Origin: Deltaproteobacteria bacterium
GTDB taxonomy: Bacteria > Desulfobacterota > DSM-4660 > Desulfatiglandales > Desulfatiglandaceae
Assembly: GCA_013349725.1 (NCBI GenBank)
Contig: DUZB01000060.1
Span: 7,750 to 13,453, forward strand
Reading direction: 5' to 3'
Length of the DNA stretch: 5,704 nucleotides
In this document: positions 1-5,595 of the stretch, piece by piece
Layout of the letters: every line of letters begins with the position of its first letter
Numbering within the stretch: the first letter of the stretch is position 1
Position numbers and translations under genes: made by a program
Notes under the pieces: model-generated
The model's input: the letters and a program-made list of their open reading frames with translations, nothing else
Database searches by the model: none
Told to the model about the DNA's origin: nothing

Positions 1-159
1 GCCATCGCGGTCATTACCAATGTGAACATTCCGGATTGCATGGGGAAGACAACGATAGAGGAGGTTGTGGAAGCATCGAAAGAAGCAGGCCCTGCCCTTT
101 CAAACCTCTGGGAAAAAATCATTGCCGATCTCCCCGAAAGTAGACAGGGTAACCCGTGA
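1..159 (+). CDS. C-terminal end of a purine nucleoside/MTA phosphorylase family protein (partial)
   Basis: The frame is open from the first base of the window and ends at TGA 157-159, giving the last 52 residues of a rightward gene whose start lies outside. The tail begins AIAVITNVNIPDCM and continues with an amphipathic stretch (TTIEEVVEASKEAGPALSNL). A strand ending in ITN followed by a helix starting 'T/S-x-EEV' is how purine nucleoside phosphorylases and methylthioadenosine phosphorylases of the PNP/UDP phosphorylase superfamily end. Such enzymes cleave purine nucleosides with phosphate to the base and ribose-1-phosphate in the cytoplasm. The catalytic residues are not in the window, so the subfamily and substrate cannot be told, and the family call rests on this short tail from memory. 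It converges on ribD and shares its last 41 bases with the end of that gene. No terminator hairpin is visible after the stop. Confidence 0.6.
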   Translation, partial: AIAVITNVNIPDCMGKTTIEEVVEASKEAGPALSNLWEKIIADLPESRQGNP

Positions 160-1240
160 CAAGCATGTCCTCTCCAAATCTCCGGAACTCCACGTTTTCA
201 AGGGTTGTGCAGTCCCGCATATATTTTACGCCGGGACCGCTCGCCATAGGAATGCCATCATTTCCTCCAAGAATTTTAGGCGCCTTGAATACGTGAAATT
301 TATCCACAAGTCCTTCCCGTATCATGGAACCCAGAACGAGTGAGCCTCCTTCCACGAGGAGACTCATGATAGCCATCCGACCCAGCTTATCCATCAGATT
401 TTGCAGTTCCAGACGTCCGTCCTTCGTTGGACACAGGAGGACGGGTATTCCTCTCTCCCTGATCTGATCAAGCTTTTCACGGGCTACTTTTTCACCGACA
501 ACGAGCAGGGTTTTTTCAGGAAATTCATCATTGATAATCCGGGCATCAACAGGCGTTCTCAAGTGTGTGTCAAGAACAACCCTGAGAGGATTTTTTCCCT
601 TTCTGTTTTTCAATCGTGCGGTAAGAGACGGGTTGTCCGCAACAATCGTTCCCACACCCACCATGATGGCATCCACACGATCTCTCAGTCGATGGACGAA
701 ACGCCGTGACTTTTCGTTGGTAACCCATCTGGAGTCCTTCAGAGACGTGGCAGTAAAACCATCCAGGGTCTGCGCGGATTTGGCAATCACAAAAGGCCTT
801 CCGGTCGTTATAAAGGTAAAAAAATCCTCATTGAGAAGTCGGCAGGCCTTTTCCAGGACACCGCTTCTTACTTCAAGACCGTTTTCCGCTAAGAATCTGC
901 ATCCGCCCCCTCTGACGCCCGGATTCGGATCCATGGCGCCTACAACCACTCTCGCAATTCGGGCTTTGAGAATGGACTCTGTGCAGGGGGGAGTCTTTCC
1001 GTAATGATTACATGGTTCAAGGGTAACGTACAGGGTGGCTCCAGGGCAGGAACGACCAATCTTCTCAAGGGCTTCCACTTCAGCATGGGGCTGGCCCGCC
1101 CTTCGGTGATATCCCCGGGACAGGATACGGTCCTCTTTCACAATCAAAGCGCCTACCGCGGGGTTTGGAGAAGTGCGCCCAGCGCCTTTTCCGGCTTCAG
1201 CCAGGGCAAGTTTCATGTATTTCAAATCGGTATCGACCAT
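119..1240 (-). CDS. ribD: Bifunctional riboflavin biosynthesis deaminase/reductase RibD
   Basis: A 373-residue protein, close to the E. coli length (about 367), with the two domains of RibD. It deaminates 2,5-diamino-6-ribosylamino-pyrimidinone 5'-phosphate and then reduces the ribosyl chain with NADPH, in the cytoplasmic riboflavin pathway. The N-terminal zinc deaminase domain (about 1-145) shows SPNPAVGALIV at 24-34, HAE at 52-54 (zinc ligand H52, proton shuttle E54) and EPCNHYGKTPPC at 75-86 with zinc ligands C77 and C86. The reductase domain (about 148-365) shows RPFVIAKSAQTLDG, SRWVT near 170, DAIMVGVGTIVADNPSLTAR near 190-209 and LVEGGSLVLGS near 295. The ATG at 1238-1240 lies 14 bases after the nrdR stop, with a weak GGGCGG (1246-1251) upstream. 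The linkage nrdR-ribD is widespread in bacteria. It is the last gene of the train; no ribE, ribBA or ribH follows it here, and its tail overlaps the opposing gene. Confidence 0.97.
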   Translation of the reverse strand: MVDTDLKYMKLALAEAGKGAGRTSPNPAVGALIVKEDRILSRGYHRRAGQPHAEVEALEKIGRSCPGATLYVTLEPCNHYGKTPPCTESILKARIARVVVGAMDPNPGVRGGGCRFLAENGLEVRSGVLEKACRLLNEDFFTFITTGRPFVIAKSAQTLDGFTATSLKDSRWVTNEKSRRFVHRLRDRVDAIMVGVGTIVADNPSLTARLKNRKGKNPLRVVLDTHLRTPVDARIINDEFPEKTLLVVGEKVAREKLDQIRERGIPVLLCPTKDGRLELQNLMDKLGRMAIMSLLVEGGSLVLGSMIREGLVDKFHVFKAPKILGGNDGIPMASGPGVKYMRDCTTLENVEFRRFGEDMLVTGYPVYFRGDRQ

Positions 1241-1254
1241 GCAAACCGCCCAGC

Positions 1255-1731
1255 TTAATTCTCTTCCCGATGTTCCTGTCTGGCTTTAAGTATATCTTCA
1301 AGTTCTGCCATAAACTCTTTGATATCCTTGAACTGTCTGTACACAGAAGCAAATCTTACATAGGCCACTTCATCCCATTCTCGAAGCGTATTTATGACCA
1401 TTTCTCCTACCTCGGAACTGTTGATTTCCTTTTTCCCAAGATCCTGGAAGTAAGATTCCATGCTGTCGGCAAATTCCTCAATTCTGGAAGCGCTTACAGG
1501 CCTTTTCTGACAAGCCATCCGTATCCCTGAAATAATCTTATGACGATTAAAAGGCTCACGCCGTCCGTCTTTTTTGACAACGAGAGGGAGAACATCTTCG
1601 AGCTTCTCATAGGTGGTAAATCTTCTTTCGCATCCGAGGCATTCTCTTCTTCTCCGGATTGTTCTACCATCCTTGCTCAATCTGGAATCAATCACCTTGT
1701 TGTCAATCTTGGTACAGAAAGGACATTTCAT
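1255..1731 (-). CDS. nrdR: Transcriptional repressor NrdR
   Basis: A 158-residue protein (E. coli NrdR is 149). NrdR is a cytoplasmic repressor that reads the ATP/dATP state and shuts off ribonucleotide reductase operons by binding paired NrdR boxes. The N-terminal zinc ribbon is complete: CPFC at 3-6 and CLGC at 31-34 provide four cysteines, with the basic run TIRRRRE just before the second pair, followed by RRFTTYE. An ATP-cone domain follows (about 49-139), starting [16 protein letters not shown] and including the KRPVS segment near 76-80. The C-terminal tail is charged. The ATG (1729-1731) overlaps the stop of the upstream deaminase gene as ATGA, and AGAGAGG at 1740-1746 sits 8 bases upstream, so translation is probably coupled. 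No NrdR box was recognised in the window, so its targets lie elsewhere. Confidence 0.97.
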   Translation of the reverse strand: MKCPFCTKIDNKVIDSRLSKDGRTIRRRRECLGCERRFTTYEKLEDVLPLVVKKDGRREPFNRHKIISGIRMACQKRPVSASRIEEFADSMESYFQDLGKKEINSSEVGEMVINTLREWDEVAYVRFASVYRQFKDIKEFMAELEDILKARQEHREEN

Positions 1732-2174
1732 GGGACAAACCTCTCTATCTGAACACCTGCCTCAGTTAACATTTCCTCCGCCAGCACATCATCATATCCA
1801 TCTTTGTATAATATTTTCCGTATCCCTGCATTAATCAGCATCTTCGAACAGATAACACAGGGCTTATTGGTGCAGTAAAGAGTCGAATCCTTGATCGATA
1901 TGCCATAATAGGCAGCTTGAATAATGGCGTTCTGTTCCGCGTGAAGTCCCCGGCACAGTTCATGCCTGGTACCCGATGGAATCGATGAATTCTCTCTGAT
2001 ACAGCCGGTTTCGTCACAGTGCCTGAGGCCTGCCGGAGCTCCGTTGTACCCGGTCCCTAAAATACGCCTTTCCTTTACAATCAGAGCGCCTACGGATCGC
2101 CTGATACAGGTGGATCTGTTTGCCACCATCTCAGCCAGCGCCATGAAATATTCGTTCCAGGATGGTCTTGCCAA
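1728..2174 (-). CDS. dCMP deaminase (deoxycytidylate deaminase, ComEB-like)
   Basis: From the TTG at 2172-2174 the protein is 148 residues and begins (M)[20 protein letters not shown], which matches the usual RPSWDEYFM beginning of bacterial dCMP deaminases. It converts dCMP to dUMP, the substrate of thymidylate synthase, in the cytoplasm. Visible motifs are [13 protein letters not shown] at 41-53, [14 protein letters not shown] at 71-84 with catalytic HAE 78-80, and PCVIC at 105-109 giving zinc ligands C106 and C109. Extra Cys/His residues (H52, C53, C58, H71, C74) resemble the second, structural zinc site known in some members. The frame stays open to an ATG at 2303, but that extension lies inside glyA and carries no family sequence. 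The only nearby ATG (2142-2144) would remove conserved residues. GGGGA at 2181-2185 supports the TTG. The stop overlaps nrdR by 4 bases. It could be named comEB after the Bacillus homologue; a related cytidine deaminase role is less likely. Confidence 0.92.
   Translation of the reverse strand: MARPSWNEYFMALAEMVANRSTCIRRSVGALIVKERRILGTGYNGAPAGLRHCDETGCIRENSSIPSGTRHELCRGLHAEQNAIIQAAYYGISIKDSTLYCTNKPCVICSKMLINAGIRKILYKDGYDDVLAEEMLTEAGVQIERFVP
1740..1746 (-). promoter_or_regulatory. Shine-Dalgarno sequence of nrdR
   Basis: The minus strand reads AGAGAGG within the 3' end of the deaminase gene, 8 bases before the nrdR ATG that forms an ATGA overlap with the deaminase stop. Confidence 0.65.
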
Positions 2175-2175
2175 T

Positions 2176-3453
2176 TCAGATCCCCGGTAAGAGTTGCGGA
2201 TAGATAGGGAAGCTGTCGCAGAGTTCCAAGACTTTACCGCGTACACGATCCTTGACGGTTTCTGATCCGGGATACTGCAATACGTCTCGAATGAGGCCGG
2301 CAATCTCTCTGATCTCCGGTTCTTTCATTCCGCGGGTTGTCAAAGCCGGTGTCCCAAGTCGCAACCCGCTGGTTACCTGTGGTCCCCTTTTGTCAAATGG
2401 AATGGTGTTTTTGTTTACCACGATTCCAGAACACACGAGGCTGTTTTCGGCATCAATACCTGTAATCCCTTTTTCGGTAAGATTGATCAGAAGCAGATGG
2501 TTGTCGGTTCCTCCCGAAACCAGGTCGAATCCATATTCTTTCAACTCTTCCGCAAGCACCTGCGCATTGAGAAGCACCTGCTTCTGGTATTCTATAAAAT
2601 CTCTATGCAGGGCCTCCCCAAACGCCACTGCCTTGGCAGCAATAACGTGCATGAGAGGGCCTCCCTGAATTCCCGGGAAAATGCCCCTGTTGAGTTTTTT
2701 CCCATATTTTTCCGGAGCCAGGATCAGCCCCCCCCTGGGACCCCTGAGCGTTTTGTGGGTTGTTGAGGTGACGAAATCCGCCACTCCCACGGGCGTAGGA
2801 TGTAAACCTGCGGCTACAAGCCCCGCTATGTGGGCCATGTCGACCATTAAATAGGCCCCGTTTTCACTGGCGATTTCCCTGAACTTTAAAAAATCGATCA
2901 AGCGCGGATAGGCGCTGGCCCCGGCAACGATCATTTTTGGCTTATTTTTCCTTGCCAGATCGGCCACCTGATCATAATCAATCTGCTCGGTTTCCGGATG
3001 CACACCGTAGAAAACGGTCTTGAAAAGTTTTCCGGAAAAATTCGCAGGGCTCCCGTGGGTCAAATGCCCGCCATGAGAGAGATCCATTCCCAATATGACA
3101 TCCCCCGGATCGAGGAAAGAAAAATACACAGCCATATTGGCCTGGCTGCCGGAATGGGGCTGGACATTGGCGTATTCCGACCCAAATAATTTCTTGACGC
3201 GTTCTATGGCCAGTTTCTCGGCCATGTCAACAAATTCACATCCGCCATAATATCTCGCACCAGGATATCCTTCCGCATACTTATTGGTCATTACACTGGC
3301 CTGAGCTTCAATTACTGCTCGGCTTGCGTAGTTCTCCGATGCAATCAGTACGATATTTCGTTTTTCTCTCAGGATCTCTTTCTGAATGGCATCGTAGATC
3401 TGTGGATCTTCCTGTTTCAGATCTCGGTTATTTATCCGTTTGCTTTTGGTCAA
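2176..3453 (-). CDS. glyA: Serine hydroxymethyltransferase
   Basis: A 425-residue PLP enzyme (E. coli GlyA is 417) that converts serine and tetrahydrofolate to glycine and 5,10-methylene-tetrahydrofolate in the cytoplasm. Numbered from the chosen start, it shows LIASENY at 36-42, [14 protein letters not shown] at 58-71 (Y59 and E61), QPHSGSQAN at 98-106, [11 protein letters not shown] near 124-134, [11 protein letters not shown] with D205 and H208, [13 protein letters not shown] with the PLP-binding lysine at about K234, and SGLRLGTPA with the substrate-carboxylate arginine at about R365. No ATG lies upstream of the conserved core, so a non-ATG start is required. I prefer TTG 3451-3453, which has GAGGG (3463-3467) 9 bases upstream. 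A second in-frame TTG at 3460-3462 abuts that same GAGGG and is less likely. The start overlaps the end of rpiB by 26 bases. Methylene-tetrahydrofolate feeds thymidylate synthase, as does the product of the next gene. Confidence 0.96.
   Translation of the reverse strand: MTKSKRINNRDLKQEDPQIYDAIQKEILREKRNIVLIASENYASRAVIEAQASVMTNKYAEGYPGARYYGGCEFVDMAEKLAIERVKKLFGSEYANVQPHSGSQANMAVYFSFLDPGDVILGMDLSHGGHLTHGSPANFSGKLFKTVFYGVHPETEQIDYDQVADLARKNKPKMIVAGASAYPRLIDFLKFREIASENGAYLMVDMAHIAGLVAAGLHPTPVGVADFVTSTTHKTLRGPRGGLILAPEKYGKKLNRGIFPGIQGGPLMHVIAAKAVAFGEALHRDFIEYQKQVLLNAQVLAEELKEYGFDLVSGGTDNHLLLINLTEKGITGIDAENSLVCSGIVVNKNTIPFDKRGPQVTSGLRLGTPALTTRGMKEPEIREIAGLIRDVLQYPGSETVKDRVRGKVLELCDSFPIYPQLLPGI
2181..2185 (-). 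promoter_or_regulatory. Putative Shine-Dalgarno sequence of the dCMP deaminase TTG start
   Basis: The minus strand reads GGGGA in the last codons of glyA, 6 bases before TTG 2172-2174. The glyA stop TGA lies between the site and the start codon, so terminating ribosomes are positioned to re-initiate. Confidence 0.5.
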
Positions 3454-3874
3454 TTTGATCAACCCTCAGTTTATGTCGCCCTCCGTCAAAAGGAGTCTGG
3501 AGAAAAAGATCCACCATTTCCAGGGCAAGTGCGCCGCCGATTACTCTTCCCCCCATGACGAGTATATTCGCATCATTGTGTTGTCTGCTGAGGCGAGCGG
3601 TGAAAAGGTTGTGGCACAGGGCAGCCCGCACTCCTTTATAACGGTTTGCCACAAGACTCATTCCGATTCCTGTTCCACAAATGAGTACTCCGCGTTCAAA
3701 TTCTCCACTCGCTACAGCCCGGGCTACTTTATGTGCGATTTTCGTGTAGTCGAATGAATCACGACAGAATACTCCAGCATCGTGAACCCCTGAAATCCCT
3801 CTGTCCTTAAGATGCGCCCTGCATTCTTCTTTTAGTTCAAAACCCCCGTGGTCGGAGCCAATAATAATCTTCAT
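3428..3874 (-). CDS. rpiB: Ribose-5-phosphate isomerase B
   Basis: A 148-residue RpiB/LacAB family protein, the usual length. It interconverts ribulose-5-phosphate and ribose-5-phosphate in the non-oxidative pentose phosphate pathway, supplying ribose for PRPP and nucleotides. It begins [17 protein letters not shown] (D8, H9). It contains [20 protein letters not shown] at 65-84 with the catalytic-base cysteine at C66 and T68, then [10 protein letters not shown] at 96-105 with H99, MGGRVIG at 107-113, and GGRHKLR at 131-137 with the phosphate-binding arginines R133 and R137. These positions coincide with the E. coli RpiB numbering I remember. The ATG at 3872-3874 follows GGTGGA (3881-3886) by 6 bases and lies 37 bases after the fabF stop. 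Its last codons overlap the start of glyA. Related sugar-phosphate isomerases (LacA/B) are possible in principle, but the residues and context favour RpiB. Confidence 0.95.
   Translation of the reverse strand: MKIIIGSDHGGFELKEECRAHLKDRGISGVHDAGVFCRDSFDYTKIAHKVARAVASGEFERGVLICGTGIGMSLVANRYKGVRAALCHNLFTARLSRQHNDANILVMGGRVIGGALALEMVDLFLQTPFDGGRHKLRVDQIDQKQTDK
3463..3467 (-). promoter_or_regulatory. Shine-Dalgarno sequence deciding the glyA TTG start
   Basis: The minus strand reads GAGGG inside the last codons of rpiB. It is 9 bases from TTG 3451-3453 but directly abuts the other in-frame TTG at 3460-3462, so spacing favours the former. Ribosomes finishing rpiB pass over this site, which implies coupled translation. 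Confidence 0.55.
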
Positions 3875-3912
3875 GATTTTTCCACCGTCAAAGAGGAGAA
3901 AACAGGATACGA

Positions 3913-5157
3913 TCAGCTTGCGTCATAGGCCTTGAAAATCAGAGAAGCATTTGTTCCTCCAAATCCAAATGAATTGGACATGGCCGTTACAACTTTTGCT
4001 TTTCTGGCAACATTGGGGACATAGTCCAGATCGCATTCAGGATCAGGGATTTCATAGTTTATGGTTGGGGGGATAATACCATGTTTGATGGTGAGTAAGG
4101 CATAGATCGCCTCAATTCCTCCGGCGCCGCCAAGGAGATGGCCGGTCATTGATTTTGTCGAACTTATGGCTAATTTCCGGGCATGATCCCCGAATACTAT
4201 TTTAATGGCATTGTTTTCTGAAAGGTCGTTCAGCTTGGTGGAGGTGCCATGGGCATTAATATAATCCACATCCCCAGGTTCGATTCCGGCATAAGAAATG
4301 GCGCCCCGCATACAGGCAACAGCCCCGACGCCATCAGGTTCGGGAGCCGAAACATGATAGGCATCGCCACTCAGCCCATAGCCGATGACTTCTCCTATAA
4401 TTTTGGCGCCTCTTCCCAGAGCATGCTCAAGTTCTTCAAGGATCAAGATCCCGGAGCCCTCCCCGATCACAAACCCGTCACGATTCAGATCAAAAGGCCT
4501 GGATGCTTTTTCAGGTTCATCATTCCTCGTGGAAAGAGCTCGCATGGAACAGAAACCGCCGACTGCCAGTGGCGTAATTACCGCCTCCGCACCCCCCGTG
4601 ATAATTGCGTCGGAAATGCCTTCTCGAATCAACCGAAAGGCCTCCCCGATGGCATGGGAACTCGCCGCACAGGCAGTGGAGATAGCCAGATTGGGCCCTC
4701 TGGCCCCAAACTCAATGGCGATCTGTCCTGGAACCATATTGGCAATGATTCCCGGAATAAAAAACGGGCTGATCCTCTTTGCCCCTTTTTCCAGGAGCAC
4801 CGAATGATAATATTCAAGCATGCCGAGCCCACCAAGACCACTGCCCGTAACGCAGCCGACCCGATGCCCGTTCTTCTGGTCAATTTTCAGACCGGAATCT
4901 TCCATCGCCATTCTTGCGGAGGCAATCGCGTAATGGATGAAGATGTCAAAACGCCTGATATGTTGCTTATCCAGGAAGTCGCTTGCGTTGAAATCGGTGA
5001 CTTCCCCTGCGATTTGAGAGGCAAAATCCGAGGTGTCAAACTTTGTTATGGGGCCTATTCCGGATTTCCCCGAGCAGGCGGCATCCCAGTTTTTCTCAAC
5101 GCCGGTCCCTAAAGGCGTTACCATCCCCAAGCCTGTCACAACAACCCTTCTCGTCAT
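3913..5157 (-). CDS. fabF: 3-oxoacyl-[acyl-carrier-protein] synthase II (KAS II)
   Basis: A 414-residue condensing enzyme (E. coli FabF is about 413) that extends acyl-ACP with malonyl-ACP in type II fatty acid synthesis. It starts MTRRVVVTGLGMVTPLGTG. The catalytic triad is complete: C163 in STACAASSHAIG, H303 in NAHGTSTKLND and H340 in STKSMTGHLLGGAGG (with K335). Further landmarks are RPFDLNRDGFVIGEGSG at 220-236 and the C-terminal NSFGFGGTNASLIF with the gatekeeper loop. An in-frame ATG at 5188-5190 would add 11 residues (MQSWPCGRENK) but has no ribosome binding site and no family similarity. The chosen ATG (5155-5157) has AAGGGA (5165-5170) 7 bases upstream. The partner acpP lies 110 bases upstream on the same strand, the common acpP-fabF pairing. 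The Cys-His-His triad separates it from FabH-type enzymes. FabB is a less likely alternative given the acpP linkage and length. Confidence 0.97.
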   Translation of the reverse strand: MTRRVVVTGLGMVTPLGTGVEKNWDAACSGKSGIGPITKFDTSDFASQIAGEVTDFNASDFLDKQHIRRFDIFIHYAIASARMAMEDSGLKIDQKNGHRVGCVTGSGLGGLGMLEYYHSVLLEKGAKRISPFFIPGIIANMVPGQIAIEFGARGPNLAISTACAASSHAIGEAFRLIREGISDAIITGGAEAVITPLAVGGFCSMRALSTRNDEPEKASRPFDLNRDGFVIGEGSGILILEELEHALGRGAKIIGEVIGYGLSGDAYHVSAPEPDGVGAVACMRGAISYAGIEPGDVDYINAHGTSTKLNDLSENNAIKIVFGDHARKLAISSTKSMTGHLLGGAGGIEAIYALLTIKHGIIPPTINYEIPDPECDLDYVPNVARKAKVVTAMSNSFGFGGTNASLIFKAYDAS

Positions 5158-5164
5158 CTTATTT

Positions 5165-5170
5165 TCCCTT
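5165..5170 (-). promoter_or_regulatory. Shine-Dalgarno sequence deciding the fabF start
   Basis: The minus strand reads AAGGGA, 7 bases before ATG 5155-5157. The alternative upstream ATG at 5188-5190 is preceded by GCTGCCATGGGCAA, which has no purine-rich site. This supports the 414-residue FabF. Confidence 0.65.
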
Positions 5171-5230
5171 CCGCAAGGCCAGGACTGCATTTGCCCATGG
5201 CAGCAAAAAGTCTTCGGGCATGAAAACTGC

Positions 5231-5260
5231 TACAGGTGAAGTCGGTACGGACGACCTGTA
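5231..5260 (-). other. Inverted repeat (stem-loop) in the acpP-fabF spacer
   Basis: TACAGGT at 5231-5237 and ACCTGTA at 5254-5260 are perfect 7-base complements. The 16-base loop holds a further GTC/GAC pair (5241-5243 and 5250-5252). In the transcript the hairpin begins 7 bases after the acpP stop. Only a short TTTT (with flanking C and G) follows, so it is not a clear Rho-independent terminator. A stabiliser of the acpP 3' end, a partial attenuator or a processing site are possible readings, and chance cannot be excluded. The rest of the 110-base spacer shows nothing recognisable. Confidence 0.45.
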
Positions 5261-5267
5261 AAGGCGA

Positions 5268-5507
5268 TCATTTACCAATCGCATTCATTACATAGTTCAC
5301 AGCATCCTTAACCGTTGCTATCTTTTCAGCGTCTTCGTCAGGAATGGATACATCAAACTCCTCTTCCATAGCCATGATAAGTTCAACCTGATCCAGAGAA
5401 TCAGCACCCAGATCATCAACAAAAGAAGCATCCATCACCACGTCTTCTTCAGGAACATCAAGTTGCTCACAAATAATTTTTTTGATTTTTTCCTCTATAC
5501 CCGACAT
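5268..5507 (-). CDS. acpP: Acyl carrier protein
   Basis: A 79-residue, strongly acidic four-helix carrier protein that holds growing acyl chains on a 4'-phosphopantetheine arm for fatty acid (and probably lipid A) synthesis in the cytoplasm. The attachment serine is S37 in the signature [19 protein letters not shown]. The protein starts [20 protein letters not shown] and later has the typical [19 protein letters not shown] segment. An in-frame TTG at 5511-5513 would add two residues but is only 2-3 bases from the Shine-Dalgarno sequence. The ATG at 5505-5507 sits 8 bases from a near-perfect GAGGGAGGT (5516-5524), as expected for a very highly translated gene. It is the first recognisable gene of the leftward train and is followed by fabF. 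No fabD or fabG precedes it within the window. Confidence 0.97.
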   Translation of the reverse strand: MSGIEEKIKKIICEQLDVPEEDVVMDASFVDDLGADSLDQVELIMAMEEEFDVSIPDEDAEKIATVKDAVNYVMNAIGK

Positions 5508-5515
5508 AAACAATT

Positions 5516-5524
5516 ACCTCCCTC
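5516..5524 (-). promoter_or_regulatory. Strong Shine-Dalgarno sequence of acpP
   Basis: On the minus strand this reads GAGGGAGGT, containing GGAGGT, with 8 bases to the ATG at 5505-5507. It is the strongest ribosome binding site in the window. It decides for the ATG over the in-frame TTG two codons upstream, which would be only two bases away. Confidence 0.85.
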
Positions 5525-5541
5525 AAAATTTTGAAAATTTT
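5525..5541. repeat. AT-rich 17-base palindrome next to the acpP ribosome binding site
   Basis: The sequence AAAATTTTGAAAATTTT is the self-complementary octamer AAAATTTT repeated around a central G, so it reads both as a direct repeat and as a perfect inverted repeat. It ends one base from the extended acpP Shine-Dalgarno sequence. It could be an operator, an A/U-rich translation enhancer in the leader, or simple low-complexity sequence. Confidence 0.6.
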
Positions 5542-5567
5542 AACCACTTAATACCTGAAATCTGCGA

Positions 5568-5595
5568 TTAGCTTTTAGCAATTAGCCGTTAGCTT
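5568..5595 (-). repeat. Four tandem heptamers GCTAANN in the acpP leader
   Basis: On the plus strand TTAGC occurs at 5568, 5575, 5582 and 5589, exactly every 7 bases, with varying dinucleotides TT, AA, CG, TT after each copy. On the transcribed strand of acpP this is GCTAANN. A weaker unit (TCTGC, 3 of 5 matches) sits one period further at 5561. The array lies about 60 bases upstream of the acpP ATG in non-coding sequence. It resembles the short tandem heptamer repeats found between genes in several bacterial groups; its function is unknown. Confidence 0.8.

Noticed and set aside
1241..1254. Possible FMN riboswitch ahead of ribD.
   Set aside because: Only 14 bases separate nrdR and ribD, far too few for the aptamer, and no FMN element motifs are visible.
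2175..2303. N-terminal extension of the dCMP deaminase to an ATG at 2303.
   Set aside because: The added residues are an out-of-frame reading of the conserved end of glyA, match nothing in the deaminase family and lack a start site.
4249..5112. A long open frame (287 codons) on the plus strand opposite fabF.
   Set aside because: It lies wholly antisense to a gene with all its catalytic residues, shows no recognisable domain and has no ribosome binding site. It is a by-product of fabF codon composition.
5158..5190. Eleven-residue N-terminal extension of FabF from ATG 5188-5190.
   Set aside because: No Shine-Dalgarno sequence precedes it, and FabF proteins normally start at M(T/S)xRRVVVTG, as the shorter form does.
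5231..5260. Rho-independent terminator after acpP.
   Set aside because: The stem is short with a large loop, and the following sequence (AGCAGTTTTC) lacks a real U-tract. It is kept only as an inverted repeat.
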